The position numbers and the translations under genes are program-made. A stretch of DNA of 64,000 bases, taken from NCBI GenBank assembly GCA_019454045.1, contig SKCR01031818.1, forward strand, positions 1 through 64,000. Direction: 5' to 3'. This DNA is from Zanthoxylum bungeanum. Lineage: Eukaryota; Streptophyta; Magnoliopsida; Sapindales; Rutaceae. The notes below the pieces were generated by a model. That model ran no database searches, had not been told where the DNA came from, and was given only the letters and a program-made list of their open reading frames with translations. Below are positions 32,953 through 46,635 of the stretch, in pieces (position 1 is the stretch's first letter; each line of letters starts with the position of its first letter).

Positions 32953-35900
32953 ATGGTATCAGAGCGTTGTTAAAAGCATGAAACAAATTTAGGGCTTAAA
33001 ATTTGGGTAAAATGTTTTTGAGCATGATTTGAATTAATTGGATGTTTGAGTATGCTTATAACATGTTTAATTGAAGTTAGATTGGATCAATTTCAAGAAA
33101 AATGATTTGGAACATTTTTCCCCAAAATTTCTTGCTTGGTCGAGAGTTATGCCATATATGGTCTTGGTAATTTTTTGTTTTTTGATTCATTGGATGAGTT
33201 AGAATCATTCCGGAATGTAATTTAATGTCAATTGTGGAATTAATTGGATTGAATTCGAATCGAACACAAATCTCCTCCCTTGGCCGAGACATATATAGCA
33301 TGAAATGAGTTTGATTTTAATCAATATGTGTTGGACATGTGATGATGAAAATGAGCATGATTAATTGTATAAATTGATGTTTTAGAAATGTTAATTTGGG
33401 TGATTAATCATGATATACACTTTAGGTTAATTAAATGTGAAATTGGATTTTTGTGTTTAATTATGTTGGGCCTTAAAATTGGATTTGGGCTTTTATGTTG
33501 TAAATAGGCTTATTGGGCTTTGTTGTACAAAGTTGGGTTTATGCAAAATTGGTTGGATCCAATTAGGCCCAAAACCGCTTCCATAAAGCCCAAATGCGAC
33601 TTAATGGACTTTTAAAGTTTAATTGGGCCTAATGGGCCTAAATTGATTTCTAGGCTTATGGGGTAATTCCCGGATTGGATTTTGGTTATTCGGTTTGACC
33701 CGAGTTGACCAAAAGTCCACGCCTTAAGAAATTAATTAAAAGCCCATTGGACTTTAATTAAATTGATGTTGGACGTTAATCGGGCTTTGAGACCCGTAAC
33801 GATTAAATTTGGAATTTAAGTCGTAAAAGGTTTATTATTAAAGTGTAATATTTAATTTGGAATTAAATAACGAATTAGAATTGAATGCATATTAAATTGG
33901 ATTTAATGATGTAGTTTAATTTAATTCGAGAATTCGTACTTTGAGTACTTATTCGCAAAAACGAGTTTGACTCGAGCAAAATCAAATCGTTGTTTGAACA
34001 TTGGATGATCACTAATTATCAGATTAATTAATTTGATTAGATTGATTGATAACATGCTTGTGTGAATACATAGTTGCGATGCATGAATAATGTATATCTG
34101 ATGGATATTAGATGGGTGGGACAATTTTAGAAATTGTTGTAATAAATTTGATTTATTAATTGGACCTGCGTGTCCAGCCTTATTACCTCATTATTCTTTG
34201 TATTCTCTTCTCACATATTCCCCTCAATGTAAATGAGGTTTCTTTAGAAGTGTATTGTAACGGGTAGAAGTAAATACTTGTGCTAGCGGGAGAGAGAAAT
34301 AGAGAGATGATCTAGGATCAGTGTAAAGTATCCATCCGCATATCATTATTAATTTTCATATGCGCTTTATTATGTGTTTAGAATGCATGTTTAAGGGTGT
34401 ATGATGATGAGACCTTAACAAAGATAATAAATTGGTTGCCAATTTGCAAGCGGAAAACCCTCGCTAAATATTAAGCGTCTTTCCTTCAATTGAGTGATTC
34501 TCACTCAAGATCCGAGACTGGCATTGGCTTGTTGGCCAAAGTCAAGGCCTTTGTCCGTCGAGGATATGTTTGAATCACGAACGCTTTGTTCCATATCAGT
34601 GTCTTGTCCAAGTTGTGATTTGTTGGCCAAAGTCAAGACCATTTCTTGTCCATCGACATTGATTACGAAGCTTTCCATGGTCAATGGGTCGCGCTTGACT
34701 GGGATCACTAAGTTTGTTGTGCCAAAGCCAAAGCTTAGTTGATTCAGAGGAAAAAGGTTAGGTAATACATTGGATGTATTGGCATATATAAGATATATGT
34801 TTCGGACTTGGATGTCCCCCTACCGGATCTAGGAATTGGATTGGATCCAATCGATCTTAGAGATCTACCTAGTTAATTATCATACAATTTGTTGGCCAAA
34901 GTCAAGATTGTGTGATATTTAACGGGATCCTAGCCCACTAGGAAACACAGTTTCCCGAGTACTCGACAGAGGGTTAGAGGCTCGTCGAAAAATAGTGGGA
35001 GGCAAGAATTGAATTTGCAATATTCGTTTAATTACTTGCCATACGCGCTCAAACAAATATCATTCGTCAAATAAATTAAATGTTAGTTGGACTAATATTT
35101 AAACGTTGTTTTTAATAAATAGTTGGACTATATTCAAACAATTCACTTATAGTTGATTTTAATAATTGGATTATAGTAATCAATATAATTGATTTTAATC
35201 TATTAAATTATAGTTGATTAAATAGTTGGACTATTGTAATCATTATAATAAATAGTACAAAAATCATTGATTAAATAGTTGGACTATTAAAATCAAGATA
35301 TAAATGAAAGATTGACATTTAAAACATAATCCTATGAAAAATGTATTTAAATGGTTTAATTTTCAAATTGGGAATAATTTCAGGATGGTCCTGGAAAATC
35401 ATAAGTTAATTTATTTGATAAAATAACATGTTAGGCCTAAGACCGGAGTTAAGCAAATAGTAGAGCATAATCTTTGGAAAATTTATGTAATGATAACTTT
35501 AGTGCTTAATCTATTAAACTTGTCGTAGTAGACTCCTTAATTTCTGAATCAGAACTAAGGATTAGATCCTTAAAGTATGATAATGAAATTGAAGGATCTC
35601 CATAAATCTATGCTTAGATTTTAGAACAACTAAATTGCAATAAATAACTCTTTGAGAGTTAATGACTATTCTCAAGGAGATAAAGTCAAAGTTTGCAATA
35701 AGGCAAGTAGCGCTAGTCGCACTTTACTTCGATATTCTAGAAACCCGAGGCTTGGCCAAAGGCTTCTGGAATATGATAAGGGCAAAGGCAAAATCATTAT
35801 AATATTCTGGGAAGATAAAGGACATATCCCAAAATGTCTGCTCAAATGTGGCAAACGGGATCGCGGAAGCGTGACTGCCGTTTGGACAAAGCAGACATGA

Positions 35901-38745
35901 AGGAATTGAAGAACGAGCAAGGCTCTGACTTCAAATATGTTTGTCATAAATTTACTCACTACTAGTATTAAAATTGGATTTTAGATACTAAGTGTGATAT
36001 AAATATGCATTGATGTTCAGAATCTGTTTTGAACAGGATACTGACTTCAATCGAGATTAATCTGCGAATTGGAAACAGGACGAAAGTCGCTGTTTTAACC
36101 GTAGATACCTAATTTAGGAACTACCTTCGGGTATGTACCTAAATTTGGAAACTGTTATAATGTAACTAGTTTGACTAGGAACATTATCTCTATATCATTG
36201 TTTGACCTGCTGCGGGTAAACCTTTATATTCTAAAACACTAAAGTGTTTTATTATATAAAGATGATATTGAGATAAACACATTATATGTGAATAACAGAA
36301 TTTATATTTTGAATATAAATAAATCTCAAACATATAAAATGACTAACAAACAGCTCAAACTGATTTGATCAGAAGAAACTGAATTGTGGCATTGTTGTCT
36401 GGGACACAATCAAACAAGACTCGTATATCCGCACATTTGAAGAGTGGGTACTAGGACTGATTTGATCCCATTCAAATAAAGTCTACGAATCTAGTTTATT
36501 GGGCAAAATGCCTAAAACACTATTTACTTGGTAAAAGTGTAAATGCCACCAATCTGTTAGCCCTAGTTCATAGTGAAGCAAGTGGGCCCATGTCTAGCTA
36601 GGCTAGAGGTGGATATGAATATTTCGTGACCTTTACGGATGTGGCATCGCATTATGGTTATGTGTTTCTTTTGAAGAACACAAATCGGAAAATTTTAAAG
36701 TTTCGACACGAAATAGACAAACAGATCGGCTAAAGTATTAGACTGTCACAGTAAGACCGTAATGGAAAATACTTAAGCAATAAGTTTTTTATATACTTGA
36801 AAGAGTATAGTATTCTTTCAAAGAGGACTCCTCCCGAAACACGTCAGTTTGACGGTGTGTCCGAAACGATAAACCGAATTTTGTTAGACATGATAAGGTT
36901 AATCATGAGTCGCTCTGAGCTACCATTTCCTTCAACGGATAAGCTTTAAACAGTGCAAGAACTTATTTTGAATAAGGTTCCATAATAATCTGTTTGACAG
37001 ATTTCATATTAGATATGAACAGGAACGAAACCGGGTTTCTTATTCCTGAAAATTTTGGTATGCTAGGCATATGTTTGGATGATACCAAACTAAAACCCAA
37101 ATTGGATTAGTGCCAATTGTAGGTTATCCTAGGGATACCAAAGTATAGTACTTATACAACTCACAAGGGAACAATTAGATTGTTGCTCGCCATGCAGTAT
37201 TCCTAAGAGGAATACCGATATGCAGTGGTAAGTGGGAGGATAGTAAAACTCGATGAAAATCGGAGTAACACTATTCATGGCACCTATTCCTTAATGGAAC
37301 ATAAATAGTTCATCAAGGATGAAACTATACCATTAATCTTCGTATACACAAGAACCACGTATGTCGGAGAGAGTCAGAAAACAACCTGGGGTATGAGTTT
37401 CTGATCTCACCTCATAAAGATGTCAATTTTTTGAGGAATACCAACTGACTACGTATGAGGAAGTGATACAAGGTATCGACTCCCTATCATGGCAAAGTGT
37501 CATGAATCCGAAATGGATTCCATGTATATCAACAAGTTTGGATACTAGTTGATGTACCGCAAGGCATTGTGCCTATTGGTACTATTCAGTCTTCAAGGAA
37601 GACATACATGGAAGGCAACATACCAACGTGTAAAGCTAGGCTTTTAGCGGAAAGGTATCGTTATCAATATTGTGTTGATTACGATTGAACCTTTTACTTG
37701 TTGCCATGGTAAATCCATTTGGATAATGCTTGCTAAAGCTGTATGTTTCATTTATGAAATATGACAGCTTAACGGGAAAATCGCTTTCCTGAAAAGGAAA
37801 CCTTTTGGAGGATGTTTACAACATCCTGTTGGTTTTGACGTACCAAAACTAGCAAACAAGGTTTGCGGGTTAATCGATCCATGTTTGGATTGAAGCAAGC
37901 ATTAGGTTCTTGGAATTATCGTTTTGATGTAATCATAATGCTTTATGATTTAATTCAAAATGAAATGATTCTTGTGTATATAAGAGGGTTAGTGGGAGCG
38001 CACTGACAGTGGTTGTCCTATAAAATAATGATAATATGTCATTTCTTGGAAATGATATTCCCATAATAATAATCGGTGACAGCTTGGCTTTCGAGAAAAC
38101 TCTCCGAGAACTCGTACATTGAAAAATGTACGTGACCTGGTGTCTCATACACTTTGAGCATATGGATTCACAATCAGGCCAATCCAAGTGATAGTCACTG
38201 GATTGATGTTCAGAACGTCCGTTAGTTTCTTAGAGATCTAAGGATGCTGTCTTAATCTGTGGAGAAAGAGAACTTGAAGTGACTGGGATCACTACTGCAA
38301 GTTTCCCAAACCAATAAAATGACTATAAGTCGCAAACGGTACTATACAGTTTGAATAACTGTACAGTGAGCTGGAAATCTTCCAATCAAGTTATTGTTAC
38401 CGAATAAACAACAAATGCGGGTTATTGCTGCAGCTGAGGCGGCAAAAGAAGCCATTTGGGTCGATAACAAATCTAATTAGATTAGATATAGTTCTGTTAG
38501 CACCTGAGCTAGGCGTAAGCACAGGCTAAAGAATTAATGGTCTCATCAACGATCCAGATACATACTTCGATAATCATCTGATTCGTTCGGATCATGCATC
38601 GTGGCGATGTGATGATCGTATAAATCGCATCAGACGATAATCATGCAAATACGCTGACGAAAGCATTTTCTCAACAGTTTGAGCCAACCGTACATAGTTC
38701 GGGTATAAGACACTCGAGTGACTGGCTATAGGCCAAGTGGGAGAT
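32953..38745 (+). pseudogene. copia F internal region: decayed gag-pol
   Basis: This was a copia gag-pol polyprotein, now broken throughout by stops and frameshifts. Recognisable pieces in order are a zinc-knuckle and basic region (about 35650-35960, GHIPKC...); a gag-pre-integrase stretch (about 36390-36480, LWHCCLGHN-like); and the integrase core start (about 36575-36680, GGYEYFVTFTDVASHYGYVF). RT-like pieces lie at about 37800-38060, and the RNase H end with IAAAEAAKEAIW at about 38417-38460. Between 32966 and about 34400 I see leader/gag-like AT-rich sequence without clear domains. Three copies of TTGTTGGCCAAAGTCAAG lie at about 34530, 34620 and 34890. No working product is possible. Confidence 0.8.
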
Positions 38746-40756
38746 TGTTGGACAATTATGACCCATAGCATCACTATTTGTACAGATCATGGTGTTGTTG
38801 TACAAATTAACTATGTGACAAAGGAGATTGCACTCTTATCATTTGTGATTAGATCACCTAGATGTATAAATGATAGGAGGTCCCTATGATTTGTTCCTGG
38901 ACTGAGAATGATATGAGACAGTATCAGTCCACGAAGGATAAATCATCAAATATCCCTAGTCAGAGCATTGTCGAGATTGGACATCGATAAAAGCGTAAAA
39001 GACTAGTATTACACTTGTGCGCATTGTGAGGGCACAACGCCATAGTTCTCATATATTTGGGTATAGGATACTCATGCAAGTGTAATAGGAGGTTGTGTTT
39101 TACCGATGGTACGGGAAACAGCTTCGCTCTGGATAGACCCCCTCGGAATTCCATTGGTAGTATGACTATGTGTCTATGGAAGTCCGAAATCAGGGTATGT
39201 GTATTTGGTCTTAACTTGAGACTTGCACCGCTAATACTTGTGACAATCAATATACTTTGGTTGCAGTCGTCCAGGACTTTAACAGGTTATGTGTACGCCA
39301 ATGCTGGGTATATTGAGAATCGTATTGGGTGTGATGTCGAGATGGAAGTATCACTCCAGTTATAGTGGAGATGATGGTCACATAGGATACATAACTCGTT
39401 CCCTTAAATGCTCGAGCTATCGGGATATTATGACTAGGTCATGTTTATCCGATTAAAAAGACTAGTTACCAGAGATCCAATATGTGCTTCGTACGGGGCA
39501 GACACAATTCCAGCCCCAGGCCTAGCACGTGATCATCCGATACTGGATCGAAATACGCAATACTACGGTATACTACGCTTGATATAGATCCTTTATTCCT
39601 GTAAGGATATTTCCGGAGAATTGGGTAGGCATGACGCTTTCCTAGAGGCCAACCTTGTCTTGTAAATCGGTATAAACGTAGTACGAGGTACTTACGTGTT
39701 CGGATAGTCCGACGACCGACTTTACTGCCAACATATCCGAGGATCTCATGGGTCGCTTCCCAAAGATTCACCGATGACGTATGACTCGCACTCTTAATTA
39801 ATTTGGGATTAATTAGAAGAGAGAGAAAATTCATTTGGGATTAATTGCGGAGATATTTTATCTGGGATAAAATATCAATTAAGGAGAGATAACGATTAAT
39901 TTGGAATTAATCGATAAATTAATATATTCGATATATTAAACGAAATTAGATTTCGACCCGGAAGTAAAATTAGATTTTAATTCGGACGAACGAATTAATT
40001 TAGAATTAATTCGTTAGCGACGTGAATAGTGATTTCGCTAGGCGTAATCATTTAATTACGACGCAATGAAAAATTCGTTAATTTGGAATTAGCGAACCCG
40101 GGCCTGAGATTATTTACGAGCGCATTCGCATTTCGAATTCGAGTGCGGCACGCAAGTCAAATCAAGCGTCAAATCGCTAGTCGCATCAAGCGTCAAATCA
40201 TTAGTCACTTTGAGTGATGTGACTTGACAACTTGATGGATTGAGTGATGTGAGTAGATGGAGCATTAAATGCTTGACTTTTTGAAAGCCAAATTCACATG
40301 AAATGAATTTGAGATTCACATTTGTGTATAAGATACACAAATTTGGAACACATCACACAATTCTCTCTTTCTCTCATCTCTTTCTCTTCACGCCCTTGGG
40401 GCTACTTTCTGTTTTCTGGTTTCTTGAAACCGTGAGCAGTGGGAAGCAAGAGTTGGAAATTTGTGGCAAATTTCTTGAGTGCTAGCACACTACGAGACAT
40501 GCGAAGGTGATAGGGAAGTCCACCCCTGAGCCGAGAATCGTTCGACGAAGCTTGGAGCTTGACGAAAGACCACCATGGACGCCAAACCAGTGAGCACTGG
40601 CAGTGAACTGCCGAGCAGTCCATGAGGTAGAATTTCAGTTTTGTTTGTCTCCGCGTCGCTCAACCGATTGATGTATGTATTCCGCGACTTCCTCGATTTG
40701 TATTCGCACTTGTTTCATGTTTGTTATTCGATCCTCGGGGCCTAGAAACTCCAATT
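38746..40756 (+). mobile_element. 3' LTR of copia F
   Basis: This 2011-bp LTR aligns to 30969-32952. It is followed by AACCT at 40757-40761, the second copy of the target duplication. Confidence 0.9.
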
Positions 40757-40761
40757 AACCT

Positions 40762-41870
40762 CAATCGACAAAGTCGTATGGATTGAAGGAGAAAGTGTAT
40801 GTATTTTTCTCAATTCATCGTATGGACTGAAGGAAGTCCAAGACCCCGTTTGACTCGACATGAGTCCATGGATGTCCCCAGTCAACTGATCATGATGAAG
40901 GTTCAGGAGTTGTTTTCACTCGACATGTCGTATAAACTGAGGAGAGACTGTGTCTCCTTTTTTACCCGACATGAGTCCAAGGGGGTGTCCTGGTCGACTG
41001 AACCTGTTGAAGGTTCAGAAGTTGTTTTCACTCGACATGTCGTATGGACTGATGGATGTCCATGTATTTTATTTGACTCGACATGTCGTATGGACTGAGG
41101 GAAGTCCATATCTTCAATTGACTCGGCACGAGTCCATGGGGGATGTCCCCGGTCGACCGAACCAGATGATGGTTCAAGAGTAATCTCACTCGTCAGGTCG
41201 TATGGACTGAGAGATGTCCATGTATTTTATTTGACTCGACATGTCGTATAGACAGAGGGAAGTCCATATCTTCAATTGACTCCACATGAGCCCATGGGGA
41301 ATGTCCTCTGTCGATTGAACCATATGATGGTTCATAAGTAATATCACTCGACATGTCGTATGGACTGAGAGATGTCCATGTATTTTATTTGACTCGACAT
41401 GTCGTATGGACATAGGGAAGTCTATATCTTCAATTGACTCCACATGAGCCCATGAGGAATGTCCCATGTCGACTGAACCAGATGATGGTTCATGAGTAAT
41501 CTCACTCGACATGTCGTATGGACTGAGAGATGTCCATGTATTTATTTGAATCGACATGTAGTATAGACTGAGGGAAGTCCATATCTTCAATTGACTCCAT
41601 ATTAGCCTATAGGGAATATCCCCTGTCGACTGAACCAGACGATGGTTCATGAGTAATTGCATTCGACATTGTCGTAGAACCATGGGAGGTTCATATCTTG
41701 ACTCGGCACGAGTCCATGGGGGATGTTCCTGGTCGATCGAACCTGATGTAGGTTCAAAAGTAATTTCACTCGACAACGTCGGATAATTATGATGTTCTTT
41801 AAGCCAAGACTTTCAAGTGTGTTATGTTGAGTGACCATTCTCCTTGCCAGGCCTTTTATATCGTTTCTCA
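40762..41870 (-). repeat. tandem repeats in the 3' region of element D
   Basis: Units about 158 bp long (TGGACTGAG at 41203, 41361 and 41519) contain CTCGACATGTCGTATGGAC and, inverted relative to element C, the GTCGAC...GGGGACAT core. This is the element D counterpart of the element C tail. Open frames here follow the repeats. Confidence 0.82.
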
Positions 41871-41936
41871 TTCGACACTAGGACTGCTTTTAGGTTTTTC
41901 TCTAGCCATTTTAACGCAACCCTAGCATTAGTTACA

Positions 41937-44496
41937 ATGAGTTTTGGCGGGAATTTGAGGCGCCAAAATGGAAAGGTGTATAAGAGAGCTTCGAAGGTTC
42001 ATTTGCCTCATTCTCAAAATTCCATTTCAAAGGTCGAGTTGGGAGGACTCTCAAGTCTTCAAGGTATTCTTCAAAAACTCAACTCTTGTTCTTCATTTTC
42101 TTTAAACATTCATAGTGTAGATTCAAGCTGTTCTTAGGTAGTATAGACTGTTTGATCTTTCGGACCTCAGATCTATTTTCAAAATTATGTTCGTGGGTTT
42201 TGATCTTTAGGGAATAATTTTCTAAGGAGTTTAGTGTTTATATGCTTTTCGTTTGGAGAATGTCGAGTGGAGAATCCTTAGGCAGTTTAGGTGCTAAAAT
42301 TGATAATTTTTTCGAATCATCTTCAAGTGAGACGGAGGTGGATGAGGTATATAGGGATTGGTCGTATCAGGATCTGATTGAGGCTGGGTTAATAACCGTA
42401 GTTGAGTTATCCCAAGAAGTCCCCACTGAAGCTATACCACTAAGGATTTTACCAGCTATTGTATAGTCGAGTGAACCTAGTACAAGTGAACCAACTAATC
42501 TGTTATCGAAAAACCCTGCTAGTCGAATGACTGAGAAACTATTGAGGGAACTCGGGTGCAAGTATAGGTTTCCTGATACATTGGAACTGAGGGTATCCTT
42601 GTCGAGTGAAAGAATTGACTACAAAGTTCCGGGGTGGATAGGATTCTACGTGCGACCATTCACTGATGAACTGAGGTTCCCCATTCCAAGATTAGTTTAT
42701 GAGGTTCTGGATCACTTTGAGATAGCTCATTCTCAGCTGATGCCCAATACTTGGAGGATTCTGTTGTCGATTGAGTGCATGGCCTTCAAATTAGGAGTTT
42801 TTTTTGAGGTGAAGGATGTTCTAGACACATACTATCTTAAAGAACACTTGAAGGAGAATGGAAGATATACTCTGTTTCTTCGCCAGAGGAAGAAACATTT
42901 AGTTACCGGATTGTCGACTAATGATAGGGGAAATTGGCAATCCGATTACTTCTTTGTGAGGGGTGAGGGTATATTTGGTTCGGCTGGATCTGGTCAAATC
43001 CCAGAACATTGGAGTTTGTCGAGTGAGTGGCGTTTCTCTATTATGTTTTATCCTCGAACTTATTTATGAATTGGAATAATCGTGAACTTTGTTATTGCAG
43101 ATCCTTTATGAAATAAGTCGTTTGTCACTATTAGTCGAACCATTTCAAACACCAAAGCGATTTTAGCTATGTTGGCTGAAGAAAGAGATTGGAGAGTCAT
43201 CTTGGTAGAAGAGAGATTAAGGGCGACTCTGTTGTGGAAGGATATTCACAGTCGAGAAGGTACCCTCCTGGCCTTTTGTAAAGACGTATTGCCCGTGCTA
43301 TCTGGTAGTTGGTCGTGTCAATAATTATACGGAGAATCTATATTTTTAAAGCCTCTAAATCCTAAGGAACTTTTATGCGCAAAGGACATGATGTCTGGAC
43401 CATTCAAAGTATCTTCACTCGAAGAAATGAAGAACCAGAGGAAGGCTAGGAAATTGAAGGTGAAGGAGCCTGAAATTGAGAAGGTAGTGGATCCCCAACC
43501 CAAAGATGTTGTATCAAGCGAGGCTGTTACGGAGAAGGGGAAGTCGATTGAAACGACTTCAGCTGGGAAGAAAAGGAAAGTCGTTATGGAGGTGGAGGAA
43601 GATATTGATAACGTTATTTTAAAGGTTCCTCGTGAGTCGATTGCGATTTTAGACCCTTCAAGTGTAAACTCATTTGTGGATGGGCTTCTTCTGGAGGGCG
43701 ATGAAGAAAGGCTAACACAGATTAGTCCAGTATAAGCCATGAAGAAAGCAACAGCTCTAAACTATCAAGTGTGTATACTTAGATTTTCTCTATATTTCTT
43801 TGATTTTTGGTCGAATGATCTCTAACTTGGGAAATTTCAGGCATTGGAGTGCAGCCTATACATGCGAAAGTACGCGGAGTCGAGTTAGAGAAAGATGAGG
43901 GAACTGGAGAAATCATTGTCTGTGGTGAGGAAGGAAGCATCAGAGCTGAAGTCTGGGTTGACCGCTTCTCAGAGAAATGAAAAAGGGCTCGAGAAGGAGT
44001 TGAAGGAAACTAAGGCCACTCTTAAAATGGAGAAGGAGACGTCTGAATTAACTATCGAGGCTTATAAACAAAGTTTGGACAATATGACGAAAGAAAAAGA
44101 GCAGCTGCTTAACAAATGGAAGGGATCGCTATTGAATCTATGCTGAAGGATATATATGACTTGATGAGGAACTATGTCGCTGGGAAGCATGTCAATTGGA
44201 TGCCGGAAAGATGGATTTGAGAGTATGAAAGGTCTGTTGCTGGACTTTCTATGTCGACCGAAGGCGACGATGAGGAAAATGGTGATGAGGTCGACTCAAA
44301 GAAAGGTGAGGCTGAATTAGAGGCAGTTCCTGAGGTTGAATTAGAAGAGACCGAGGGAGAGTGGAGGAAGGTGGATGTTGGACCGGCTGTGGTCGAGACC
44401 GATGTGATTGTGTATCCTAGAGTCCAAGAAGAAGATGCTCCTGCCAGTATTCCCGTGGCTGCTGAAGAGGAACCAACTGGTGCTCCAGAAGTTTAA
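41937..44496 (+). pseudogene. antisense accessory gene of element D (putative gypsy-type transposon domain)
   Basis: This gene lies on the plus strand, opposite to element D pol, between pol and the 3' LTR. Pieces are 41937-42065 (MSFGGNLRRQ), 42242-42466 and 42527-43069 (same frame, separated by one TAG), 43388-43735, 43895-44146 and 44251-44496. The 42527-43069 part has the block IGFYVRPFTDELRFPIP...LVYEVLDHF and a later GNWQSDYFFVRGEG, which I recognise as the plant putative gypsy-type transposon domain (PF04195-like). 43388-43735 is Lys/Glu-rich, 43895-44146 is a strong coiled coil (MRELEKSLSVVRKEASELKSG...), and the last piece is acidic. GT/AG-like joints (for example about 43104) suggest introns. 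Such extra antisense ORFs are known in Tat-lineage elements. Their function is unknown. Confidence 0.75.
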
Positions 44497-44772
44497 AAAT
44501 TTTACTAATCTAACGCACTTTGGTTTTGTTAATATTTTGTATAAAGCAAACTATTTTGTCGAATGGAAGGGAAACTTGTCGATGTTTTGAACAAGGCTCT
44601 TTATCTTGTCGAATAGAAAAAGAGTTTCTAATGAATGATTTTGATGAATGAACTTTTATTCCAATCAGTCGTATGACTTTTGCAAACAACAAATCTCTTT
44701 ATTTATACTTTCGAAAGATAACTAAGTACTGCATGCATACTTCGAAAAATAACTAACTAAGCAACACAAGTA
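44497..44772. other. convergent spacer between accessory gene and pol in element D
   Basis: In these 276 bp the plus-strand accessory gene and the minus-strand pol end facing each other. The sequence is AT-rich with CTTGTCGA-type words and no ORF. Confidence 0.6.
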
Positions 44773-45435
44773 TTACCAGATGAATCGTTTGAGATGAACG
44801 GCGTTCCAACTATTGCGAATGAGAGTCCCCTCCACGGTTTGTAGCTTGTAGGCTTCCCTCCCAACAATTTTGGTAACGAGGTACGAACCTTCCCAGTTCG
44901 GTCCCAGCTTACCATCGCCAATCTTCTTTGTGTTCTGGAAAACTCTGCATAGGACCCAATCTACTTCCTTAAAAGTTCTGCTCCTGAAATTTTTGTCAAA
45001 GTATCTGGCCATCCTCTGTTTATGGGCTGCTAGTCGAATGGAAGCTCGGTCCCTCATTTCATCAATTGTATCGAGACTGTAGTTCATAAGCTGTCGATTC
45101 GATTCCTCATCGATCCATTGGTAGCGTGGGGATGGGATAACTTCTTCAGTCGGTATTACTGCTTCCGTTCTAAAGGCCAGTGAGAATAATGTTTCGCCTG
45201 TTGATGATCGAGCTGTTGTCCTGTAAGACCACAACACCCCCGTGAGTTCATCTGCCCAAGCGCCCTTAGCTTTTTCTAATCTCTTCTTCAAAGTATTCAG
45301 AATCGTTTTGTTAGAAGACTCGGCTTGGCCGTTTGCTTGTGGGAAGCGTGGGGTTGAGAAGCTCAACTTTATGCCCCAATTCCTGCAGAAGTCTTGAAAG
45401 TGATGGCTGATGAATTGCGAACCATTGTCGGTCAC
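44773..45435 (-). pseudogene. element D integrase: catalytic and C-terminal part
   Basis: This is the second half of the gypsy integrase. It starts with TDNGSQF (second catalytic Asp), followed by GIKLSFSTPRFPQANGQAESSNKT with the catalytic Glu near residue 39. WSYRTTARSSTGETLFSLAF follows near 69, then a C-terminal GPNWEGSYLVTKIVGREAYKL block near 179. The frame is open to its natural end, HLKRFIW. It continues the frame of 45520-46602, from which it is separated by two in-frame stops at about 45465-45515. Confidence 0.87.
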
Positions 45436-45519
45436 GATTTCCCTTGGTATGCCGAACTGACAAATGATATTCTTTCAGACAAATGTTTGTGCCTCTTTGC
45501 CGCGTATTCTAGCAAATGA

Positions 45520-46602
45520 TTATGCTTCGATCCACTTCGAGTAGTAATCCGTCAGAACAAGCATGTAGACTCGTTGACCTGGGGTGGCTGGAAGTTTCCC
45601 AATGATGTCCATTCCCCACTTTATGAACGGCCAGAGAGATAAGATGTGATTGAGTCTTCTCGGTGGGAGATGTGAGACTGGAGCATACCTTTGGCATTTT
45701 TCACACTTCTTAGTGAATTCAGCTGAGTCGGACCTCATCGTAGGCCAATAGTAGCCTATCGAATGGGCTCGAAGTGCCAAGCTCCTCCCTCCAGAATGAT
45801 TCCCATATTCCCTCTCATGTAGCTCTACCAACACATGCTGCGCTTCGTCGTGTGTGAGGTACTTCAGGTAGGGTCCTGAAAATGATCTTTTTAGCAACTG
45901 ACCGTCGAATATGGTGAACCTTGCAGACTGTCTCTGGACTTTTCTGGCTTGGATTTTATCGTCTGGGAGCACGCCTTCTTGCAGATATTTGACAATAGGT
46001 GTCATCCAAGTGTCGACTGAATTGACTGAGGTGACCACTCTTTCTTCTTTCCAAATTGCTGGCCAGTTCAGGTATACTACTGGTATCGAACATGGTTTGT
46101 TTCCCTCCATCGTTGAACCAAGCGTGGCCAAAGCATCTGCTTGAGAGTTCTCACTCATTGGGACTTGGTTTATAGTAAGTTCCTCAAACGGCGACTGAAT
46201 ATCTTTCACCTTTTGTAAGTAGGATGCCATCTGTGGACCTCGTGCGTGATATGACCCCTGGATCTGGTTGACAATCAATTGCGAATCAGACTTTACTTCT
46301 ATCTTTGTAGCTCCAAGTTCTTTAGCTAAAGACAACCCTGCTATCAACGCTTCATACTCTGCCTCGTTGTTGGTAACTCTAAAACCACACTTGATTGCTT
46401 GTTGTAGAACGTCGCCTTCCGGAGTGGTAATCATTATCCCGAGGCCACAACCCTTTTTGTTACTGGATCTGTCGACTGCAAGTTTCCATGGAATGGTCAA
46501 ATGGACATAGTAGACTTCTTTTTCAGTTGCAACAAGTAGGCTGGGAGTGAAGTTGGCTACAAAGTCTGCTAAGGCTTGAGATTTGATGACGGTTCTGGGC
46601 AT
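45520..46602 (-). pseudogene. element D second RNase H and integrase N-terminal part
   Basis: This open stretch has two domains. Residues about 40-170 are an RNase H of the RVT_3/archaeal-like type: DRSSNKKGCGLGI, NNEAEYEALIAGL near 78, KSDSQLIVNQI near 103, and the end NSQADALA. This second RNase H in addition to the RT-linked one is the hallmark of the Tat lineage. Residues about 255-360 are the integrase zinc finger (H-x-H...C-x2-C: ELHEREYGNHSGG, CEKCQRYA) and the core start KWGMDIIG...DYYSKWIEA with the first Asp. Broken upstream by TGA (46633-46635) and downstream by stops. Confidence 0.88.
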
Positions 46603-46635
46603 GTATGTGATGTCGTATTCCCCGAGTTCAATAGC

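Larger units (their letters stand above)
30969..40756 (+). mobile_element. Ty1/copia element F, complete but degenerate
   Basis: F has a 5' LTR (30969-32952), primer site TGGTATCAGAGC (32954-32965, initiator-Met tRNA type), internal region (to 38745), polypurine tract (AAGTGGGAGAT, 38735-38745) and 3' LTR (38746-40756). It is inserted in element D with AACCT at 30964-30968 and 40757-40761. The 3' LTR has lost its terminal CA (TT instead). Coding capacity is destroyed. Element G is a related copy. Confidence 0.9.

Noticed and set aside
41186..41776. 196-codon open frame on the minus strand considered as a repeat protein
   Set aside because: It follows the 158-bp tandem repeat of element D, and the period makes a long open frame without any domain.
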